A DNA stretch of 64,000 bases from Streptomyces omiyaensis (lineage in GTDB: Bacteria; Actinomycetota; Actinomycetes; Streptomycetales; Streptomycetaceae), in the NCBI RefSeq assembly GCF_014650895.1, contig NZ_BMVV01000001.1:1-64000 (forward strand), in the 5' to 3' direction. A program made the position numbers and the translations under genes. Below are positions 58,995 to 64,000 of the stretch, piece after piece (within the stretch, counting starts at the first letter, position 1; each line of letters opens with the position of its first letter). The notes under the pieces were generated by a model. The model did not search any database. It saw only the letters and a program-made list of their open reading frames with translations, and was not told the origin of the DNA.

Positions 58995-61169
58995 TCAGCA
59001 GAGGCAGGGCTGGCCGCCCCAGCCGAGCCGGGTGACGTCCTGGGGGCTCAGCGCGCCGGCGTACGCCTGGATCTCGTCCACGTCGCCGCGCAGGTACGCG
59101 CCGGGCGCGCCGGCGACGAGGCCGCGGCCGACCTGCAGGGGGCCGGTGGCGCGCCAGGAGCGGGGGAGGGTCGCGGTGGTCCCGGCCTCGGCGTAGCCGT
59201 CGAGGTACAGCGTCACCGTGTCGTTCGCGTCGTCGTAGACGACGGCCAGGCGGTGGCCGTCGCCCTCGCCGCCGTCGGCGGGGACGGCGCGCGAGACGAT
59301 CCGCTCGGGGGCGCCGGCCTCGTCCCGCTCGGTGACCACGAGCTGCCAGGCCCCTCCGGCCGGGTCGTAGCGCACCTGGAAGGCGTCGGCGTGCCGTCCG
59401 GGCAGGGACAGGACGGTCATCGGGCCGGCCGGCGCGCGGTCCGCGAGGCGGGCCACCACGCCGAGGGTGAAGCTGTCGGAGGTGTCCACCACCGGTCCGT
59501 CGGCGACGGCGTGGCCGGACGCGCCGTCCAGGGACAGGTGACCGTCCCCGACGAGGGCGTACGGCACGACCGGGCACTCGGGGTCGAGGTCCGGGACGCA
59601 GGAGCCGTCCGGGCCCCGGTGGACCGAGGCCCCGCCGCCGAGCCGCAGCGGGGCGCCGCCGTACGCGTCCGGGCTGGTGCCGTCCGCGGCGGTCTCCAGG
59701 GACCACCGGCCGAGCCGCTTCGGCTGCCGGTGGGCGAGCCGGGCCGCCTCGGCCGCCACGACGACGCGGTCGTGGACCCGGACGTCCCCGAGGTCGCCCT
59801 GCCAGCGCTGCCCGTAGCCGGACCCGCGGTGCGCCCGTCCGAGCTGGAAGGCGCCGGTGGAGGCGGCGGGCGAGGCCTGGACGGGCGTGCCCGTCTCGCG
59901 TCCGTTCACGTACAGCCGGGCGGTGCCGGTCTCGGAGTCGTAGAGCCCCAGCAGGTGGGCCCACTCGCCGGTCTCGGGCGCGCCGCCCGACACCCGGGCG
60001 CCGCCCAGGGCGAAGGACCAGACGGGGCCGGAGCTCCTGGCGCGCAGGCCGAGGGTGAAGGCGGCGCCGTCGGCGGTGTCCTGCCCGGCGACCGTCATGG
60101 TGCGGTCGGTCCGCGCGGGGCGGACCCAGGCGCTGACGGCGAAGGTGCCGCGGGTGTCGACGGCCGGGGCGTCCGTGGTGAGGAAGCCGTGGCGGCTCCC
60201 GTCGAGCGCGGCCGTGGAGGCGAGGGTGGTGCCGGCGGGCGCCGGGCCGCCGAAGACGACTCCGGAGCCGGCCCGGGCGGCCGCGCCGGTCTCGGCGGCG
60301 GCGTGCGCGGACCCGGCGGGGTCGGCCAGCTTCCAGTGGGCGACCGGCGCGCGGCCCGCGTTCACGAAGAAGTGGTGCGTGGTGGTCGTGCTGCGCCGGC
60401 CCGCCCGGTCGACCGCCCAGACGCTCAGGTAGTCGGGGCCGTTCTTCTGCGGCAGGAAGCGGAGGGTCGCGGGGCCGCCGGGTTCGGCGGGCAGGGCGGT
60501 CAGCTGGGGGCCGCCGATGAAGTTGTACTGGTAGGCGACGACGTCGGGGGAGGGGGAGTCGACGACGAAGGAGCCGTACCGGCCGACCCCGTCGCTGTAC
60601 CGCTCCGCCGGGTAGTCGTCCGAGGCGACCGCCGGCTTCTCCGGGTTCGCCTGGTCGATCACGAAGCGGCAGGCGGCGCCCGTCCCCTCGGAGCTCCACG
60701 CGGAGGCCGCGGTGCCGTCGTTCGCGCGGACGTGCCACGAGACGACGGTGTCCGCCGGCACGTCCGGCGGGAGCTGCCAGCGCTGGACGGTTCCCGACGG
60801 GGCCGGGTACGAGGAGTGGGTGCGGCGCTGCTCGGTCCCCGAGGCGTCGGTCCACCAGGCCTCGAAGTCGCCGGCCACCGTGTTGCCCTCGGCGGGTCCG
60901 TCGTCCTCCTCCGGGTCGTGCAGCACGGCCGTGACGACGGGGACCGTCGGGACGTACGCCGGCTCCCCGCCGGTGGCGCAGGCCTTGAAGGCGGTCTGGA
61001 GGTCGCCGGTGAGCGGCTGCCGCGGGGGCAGGCCGTCCGCGGCGTGTGCGGCTCCGGGCACGGCCGTGACGACCGAGGCGGCCAGCGCGGCGACGGCCGC
61101 CGCCGCGCCCCACCCCGCTCGCGGCCGCCCCCCGGCGGATCTCGTCCTTCCGGACCTCTGCATGAACAC
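58995..61169 (-). CDS. Large secreted LamG (concanavalin-like) domain protein
   Basis: A 724-aa exported protein. The signal peptide has twin Arg-rich start and AAVAALAASVVTAVPGAAHA. Residues about 40-250 contain fibronectin/Ig-like beta segments (VVSWHVRANDGTAASAWSSE, YLSVWAVDRAGRRS). Two LamG/jelly-roll domains follow: about 265-470 (GTFAVSAWVRPARTDRTMTV, ARLYVNGRETGTPV) and about 500-715 (DSFTLGVVARLADRA, DTVTLYLDGYAEAGT, YLRGDVDEIQAYAGALSPQD). It ends GGQPCLC. Such modules usually precede RHS repeats in Streptomyces; here they stand alone. Predicted role is carbohydrate or surface binding. GTG 61169 follows GGGAGGGA. Confidence 0.85.
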   Translation of the reverse strand: MFMQRSGRTRSAGGRPRAGWGAAAAVAALAASVVTAVPGAAHAADGLPPRQPLTGDLQTAFKACATGGEPAYVPTVPVVTAVLHDPEEDDGPAEGNTVAGDFEAWWTDASGTEQRRTHSSYPAPSGTVQRWQLPPDVPADTVVSWHVRANDGTAASAWSSEGTGAACRFVIDQANPEKPAVASDDYPAERYSDGVGRYGSFVVDSPSPDVVAYQYNFIGGPQLTALPAEPGGPATLRFLPQKNGPDYLSVWAVDRAGRRSTTTTHHFFVNAGRAPVAHWKLADPAGSAHAAAETGAAARAGSGVVFGGPAPAGTTLASTAALDGSRHGFLTTDAPAVDTRGTFAVSAWVRPARTDRTMTVAGQDTADGAAFTLGLRARSSGPVWSFALGGARVSGGAPETGEWAHLLGLYDSETGTARLYVNGRETGTPVQASPAASTGAFQLGRAHRGSGYGQRWQGDLGDVRVHDRVVVAAEAARLAHRQPKRLGRWSLETAADGTSPDAYGGAPLRLGGGASVHRGPDGSCVPDLDPECPVVPYALVGDGHLSLDGASGHAVADGPVVDTSDSFTLGVVARLADRAPAGPMTVLSLPGRHADAFQVRYDPAGGAWQLVVTERDEAGAPERIVSRAVPADGGEGDGHRLAVVYDDANDTVTLYLDGYAEAGTTATLPRSWRATGPLQVGRGLVAGAPGAYLRGDVDEIQAYAGALSPQDVTRLGWGGQPCLC

Positions 61170-61403
61170 GTGTCCCTCCCCTGTCGGCGCGTGCGCGGAT
61201 GATCACCGGCACGCCTGGCGGAGGCTAACAAAGGGTGGGGAGGGCCAAGTACCGGTTTCTTGAGGGGAGTTCCGAGGGGCGGAGAAGCCCCGATGGCCAG
61301 GGGAGTTCCGGGGGCGGGGGAGTTCCGGGGGCGAGGGGGGTCCGCGGCGCGGCGGAGGTTTCCCGGGGGCCGGGGGCCGGGGGCCTCGCCGCGCGGCGGG
61401 GGT

Positions 61404-62129
61404 TCACGCGGTGGCGGAGGGGTGGTCCGGGGCGGTGGAGGGGTGGTCCGGGGCGGTGAGGGCCGACAGCTCCGCGTCGATGTTGGTCCGGGCCCTCTCC
61501 TCCCAGGCCGCCGCGCCGTACGGCGTGCGGAAGAGCCGGGGGAGGCCGAGGAGCTGGCGGAGGACGGCGGCGCGGCCGTCGCGGAAGGCGTCGTCGGGGA
61601 CGAAGCCGTACTCCTCGCGGACCGCCGCCGTGTACCCCCGGTAGGTATCGGGGTCGGTCGCGAGGATCGCGAGGTCGGCGTCGCAGAGGGTCTCGCCGTT
61701 GAGGTCGCCGGGTTCGGGGTCGTGGGTGACGGTGAGGCGGACCAGGCGGGCCACCTCCGCCACCTCGTGCGGGGTCAGCCCGGCTTCGGTCAGGGCGCGT
61801 TCGGCGAGGGAGGCGGAGCGCTCCTCGTTCTCGGAGCGGTCGGGTCGGTAGACGGCGTCGTGGAACCAGGCGGCGAGGCGGACGAGTTCGAGCTCCCCGC
61901 CCTCGCCGCCCTGGTCGGCGAGCTCGTCGATCCGGTCGAGGACCGCCCGCAGGTGGGCGGTGGTGTGGTACCGCCGCTGCGGTTCGGCCCAGCGGTCCAG
62001 GAGGTCGAGGCCGTACGGGGCGGGGTCCGGGCCGTCGTGGCCGGCGCGGGCGGCGAGCAGGGTGGCGTTCCAGCGCCGGAGGAGGTCCTGGTGCTGGTCG
62101 CGCGGGGCGGCTTCCTCGGTTGCGGTCAT
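61404..62129 (-). CDS. HD-domain protein (predicted metal-dependent phosphohydrolase)
   Basis: A 241-aa protein with the HD-superfamily pattern: RRYHTTAHLRAVLDRIDELA (first His ligands), ELVRLAAWFHDAVYRPDRSE with the HD pair, ERSASLAERALTEAGLTPHE, and TLCDADLAILATDPDTYRGY with a further Asp. Substrate unknown; nucleotides are usual. The C-terminal APDHPS repeat comes from a 21-bp DNA duplication at 61404-61460. The ATG at 62129 is the start matching the family; upstream frame codons belong to the operator region of the divergent exporter gene. Confidence 0.88.
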   Translation of the reverse strand: MTATEEAAPRDQHQDLLRRWNATLLAARAGHDGPDPAPYGLDLLDRWAEPQRRYHTTAHLRAVLDRIDELADQGGEGGELELVRLAAWFHDAVYRPDRSENEERSASLAERALTEAGLTPHEVAEVARLVRLTVTHDPEPGDLNGETLCDADLAILATDPDTYRGYTAAVREEYGFVPDDAFRDGRAAVLRQLLGLPRLFRTPYGAAAWEERARTNIDAELSALTAPDHPSTAPDHPSATA

Positions 62130-62193
62130 GGGCGCATTGTGCCCGTCCGGGGTGCCGCGGCCGTGGCGGAAGCGCGCCCCCATCTCACTCTTA

Positions 62194-62212
62194 CATACCC
62201 CCCATGGGTATG
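62194..62212. promoter_or_regulatory. CsoR-like palindrome 1 in exporter promoter
   Basis: CATACCCCCCATGGGTATG: 7-bp inverted repeats CATACCC/GGGTATG with 5-bp centre. It overlaps a likely promoter, TTACAT (62191-62196), 17 bp, TACGGT (62214-62219). The TACCC...GGGTA form resembles CsoR-family operators. Confidence 0.6.
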
Positions 62213-62231
62213 CTACGGTGCTCCGCGAAGG

Positions 62232-62246
62232 TACCCCCCAGGGGTA
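62232..62246. promoter_or_regulatory. CsoR-like palindrome 2
   Basis: TACCCCCCAGGGGTA, a 6-bp inverted repeat with 3-bp centre, 36 bp downstream of palindrome 1 and 47 bp before the exporter start. The two sites together suggest cooperative repression. Confidence 0.6.
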
Positions 62247-62293
62247 TGTGAACGGCCCGGTCCACCGGTCGGCCGCGAGTGAAGGGCAGTGCG

Positions 62294-63730
62294 ATGTCAC
62301 ACGTCAACCCCCGGCGCTGGTGGGCACTTCTCGTGCTCGCCACCGCCCAGTTCATGGTCATCATGGACACCTCGATCATCGGGGTCGCCCTCCCCGAGAT
62401 GCAGAAGGACCTGGGCTTCGGCCAGGGCGAGCTCCAGTGGGTCTTCAACGCCTACGTGATCGTCTTCGGCGGCCTGCTGCTCCTCGGCGGACGCCTCTCC
62501 GACCTCGTCGGAGCCCGGAAGATCTTCGTCACCGGCTGGGCCGTGATGATCGCCGGCTCGGTGCTCGCCGCCGCCGCGCAGACCGCCTGGGTCGAGATCG
62601 CCGGCCGTGCCGTGCAGGGCGTCGGCGGCGCGCTCATCGCGCCCTCCGCGATGACCCTCCTGATGATGCTCTTCACGCACGACCCGAAGGAGCTCGGCAA
62701 GGCGATGGCGCTGTACGGCGCCGCGGCCCCGGCCGGCGGCACCGCGGGCGTCTTCCTCGGCGGCGTCTTCACCGAGTGGGCCGCCTGGCAGTGGGTCTTC
62801 GCCATCTACATCCCGATCGGCCTGGCCACCCTCGCCGCCACCAAGCTGCTCCCGGACGTCGGGTCCCGCCGCGGCTCCGTCGACGTCCTCGGCGCCGTCG
62901 CCGTCACCGCCGGCCTCGCGCTCGCCGTCTTCGCCGTCGTCCGCGCCCCCGAGGCCGGCCGGGGCTCCACCGCGACGATCCTCCAGCTGGTGGGCGCCGC
63001 CGCGCTGCTCGTCCTCTTCCTCGTGATCCAGAAGTCCGTCCGCGAGCCCCTCATGCCGCTCGGCGTCTGGCGGGTCCCGCGCCTCGGCTCGGCCAACCTG
63101 GCGATGACGCTGCTCGGCGCCGCGTGGATCCCGATGTGGTACTTCCTCAACCTCTACCTCCAGCAGGTCCTCGGCTACGGGGCCTTCGCCTCCGGCGCCG
63201 CGCTCCTCCCGATGACCGTGCTCCTCATGATCTTCATGACGGCCGTCACCTCCCGCCTGATGACGAAGGTCGGCGCCAAGCCGCTGATCGGCGGCGGTCT
63301 GCTGGTCCTCGCGGCCGGCCTGGTCTGGCTCGCCGCAGTCGAGCCCACCGGCACCTTCCTCGTCGACGTCCTGCCGGCCTCGCTGGTCGCCGCGCTCGGC
63401 ATGTCCCTCGCCTACATCCCGGCGATGATCGCCGCGATGTCCGGCGCCCCGCAGGAGCAGGCCGGCCTCGCCTCCGGCATCGTCAACACCACCTACAACG
63501 TCGGCTCCGCGCTCGGCCTCGCGGCCCTCACCGCGGTCGCCATGTCGCAGGGCGCCGACCGCCTGGGCGACCTGCCCGAGCTGACCGAGGGCTTCTCGGC
63601 CGCCTTCGTCGGCGCCGCGGTGATCGCCGCCGTCGGCGGCGTGGTCACCCTCCTGGTGATGAAGGGCGACAAGGCCGTGGCGGCCGAGGCCGCCGCCCCC
63701 GCGCCGCAGGGCGAGAAGGTCTCCGCCTGA
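62294..63730 (+). CDS. DHA2-family MFS exporter (14-helix)
   Basis: A 478-aa major facilitator of the EmrB/QacA-like DHA2 group: WALLVLATAQFMVIMDTSII, LQWVFNAYVIVFGGLLLLGG then RLSDLVGARKIFVTGW (motif A), GRAVQGVGGALIAPSAMTLL (family-typical), and GAAAPAGGTAGVFLGGVFTE. ATG 62294 has AAGGG at 7 nt. Two CsoR-like palindromes in the promoter suggest a thiol- or metal-responsive repressor, though no regulator gene adjoins within the window. Substrate unknown. Confidence 0.93.
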   Translation: MSHVNPRRWWALLVLATAQFMVIMDTSIIGVALPEMQKDLGFGQGELQWVFNAYVIVFGGLLLLGGRLSDLVGARKIFVTGWAVMIAGSVLAAAAQTAWVEIAGRAVQGVGGALIAPSAMTLLMMLFTHDPKELGKAMALYGAAAPAGGTAGVFLGGVFTEWAAWQWVFAIYIPIGLATLAATKLLPDVGSRRGSVDVLGAVAVTAGLALAVFAVVRAPEAGRGSTATILQLVGAAALLVLFLVIQKSVREPLMPLGVWRVPRLGSANLAMTLLGAAWIPMWYFLNLYLQQVLGYGAFASGAALLPMTVLLMIFMTAVTSRLMTKVGAKPLIGGGLLVLAAGLVWLAAVEPTGTFLVDVLPASLVAALGMSLAYIPAMIAAMSGAPQEQAGLASGIVNTTYNVGSALGLAALTAVAMSQGADRLGDLPELTEGFSAAFVGAAVIAAVGGVVTLLVMKGDKAVAAEAAAPAPQGEKVSA

Positions 63731-63909
63731 GCCGCCGGCCGCCCCCCGTCCCGAGGCCGCCGCCCCCGTCCCGAAAGGGCCGCCCGCCCTCCGGCCCCGG
63801 TGCCCCGCCCTCCGGAGCCTCGCCCGTTCGGGCCCCGTCGCGGTGCGGGGCGCCGGAGCCGGGGGTGTGCTGGGCGGGACCCCACCCCCGCACCCCCGGG
63901 AGCAGCAGC

Positions 63910-64000
63910 ATGGCCGTCATCGTCACCGTCGAGATCCCCGGCGGCACCCAGGAGCAGTACGAGTCCGCGACGCGGCGGCTGGGGGAGGCCGAGTGGTGGC
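63910..64000 (+). CDS. N-terminus of a small protein, runs off the window
   Basis: Starting at ATG 63910, MAVIVTVEIPGGTQEQYESA then TRRLGEAEWW. The pattern resembles small dimeric alpha-beta-barrel proteins of the antibiotic-biosynthesis monooxygenase type, but only 30 residues are visible and no firm function can be given. Confidence 0.6.
   Translation, partial: MAVIVTVEIPGGTQEQYESATRRLGEAEWW

Noticed and set aside
57412..61212. Minus-strand open frame of 1266 codons joining the MFS exporter to the LamG region
   Set aside because: Upstream of 58761 the frame is antisense-type Arg/Pro/Gly sequence running through the 14-bp repeats and the wrong frame of the LamG gene, so it is not a fusion protein.

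Overview
The window is high-GC actinobacterial DNA and almost certainly Streptomyces. GTG starts are frequent, third codon positions are nearly all G or C, and genes overlap as TGATG or ATGA. Several genes match recognisable Streptomyces families: a SenS/HbpS pair, CdgB, a DasR-type nagKA locus, a DUF3263 protein and GroEL with CIRCE operators. From memory, the order of the first 29 kb follows the S. coelicolor region around SCO4274-SCO4296; this was not checked here. No tRNA, rRNA, CRISPR array, IS element or transposase was found.

Layout, 1-29 kb (conserved, chromosomal). The region opens with a truncated sensor kinase (senS) divergent from a secreted haem-binding protein (hbpS). It continues with an M1 peptidase lipoprotein, a secreted beta-propeller-like protein, a GNAT enzyme, TerD, ArfB, a flavin reductase and the diguanylate cyclase CdgB, which has Crp-like and BldD-like sites upstream. 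Next is an amino-sugar block (PfkB kinase, NagA, NagK, Tat-dependent sugar-binding lipoprotein) around a DasR dre site. The trehalose genes otsB and otsA are now separated by a two-gene cassette at 16.8-20.0 kb with a different base composition. It encodes a HEPN-like small protein and a 907-aa protein with two NTPase domains. After otsA come a surface protein, glucosyl-3-phosphoglycerate synthase, a SAM-I riboswitch ahead of thrC and a CysO-like sulfur carrier, then a cold-shock protein and groEL.

Layout, 29-53 kb. Assorted accessory genes are followed by an uncharacterised four-gene ABC export operon (31.8-35.1 kb). A large RiPP cluster on the minus strand covers about 36.9-51.3 kb. It encodes four tandem precursor peptides, all ending in Thr and all without Cys, and the full daptide-type tailoring set: recognition protein, Fe-alcohol dehydrogenase, class III aminotransferase, methyltransferase and M50 metalloprotease. 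It also carries a class III lanthipeptide synthetase (LanKC), a YcaO protein, an F420-type oxidoreductase and an ABC exporter. The predicted product is a hydrophobic peptide whose C-terminal Thr becomes a dimethylated diamine and whose internal Ser/Thr may be dehydrated and perhaps reduced to D-residues. A divergent LuxR-type regulator at 52-53 kb probably controls it.

Layout, 53-64 kb. A MurNAc recycling unit (PTS EIIBC, MurQ, MurR/RpiR regulator with a perfect operator) is followed by two small genes, an MFS exporter, a LamG-domain secreted protein, an HD-domain protein, a DHA2-family MFS exporter behind two CsoR-like palindromes, and the first codons of a further gene.

The two regions most worth a second look are the daptide/LanKC/YcaO hybrid cluster and the HEPN plus dual-NTPase cassette inserted in the trehalose locus.
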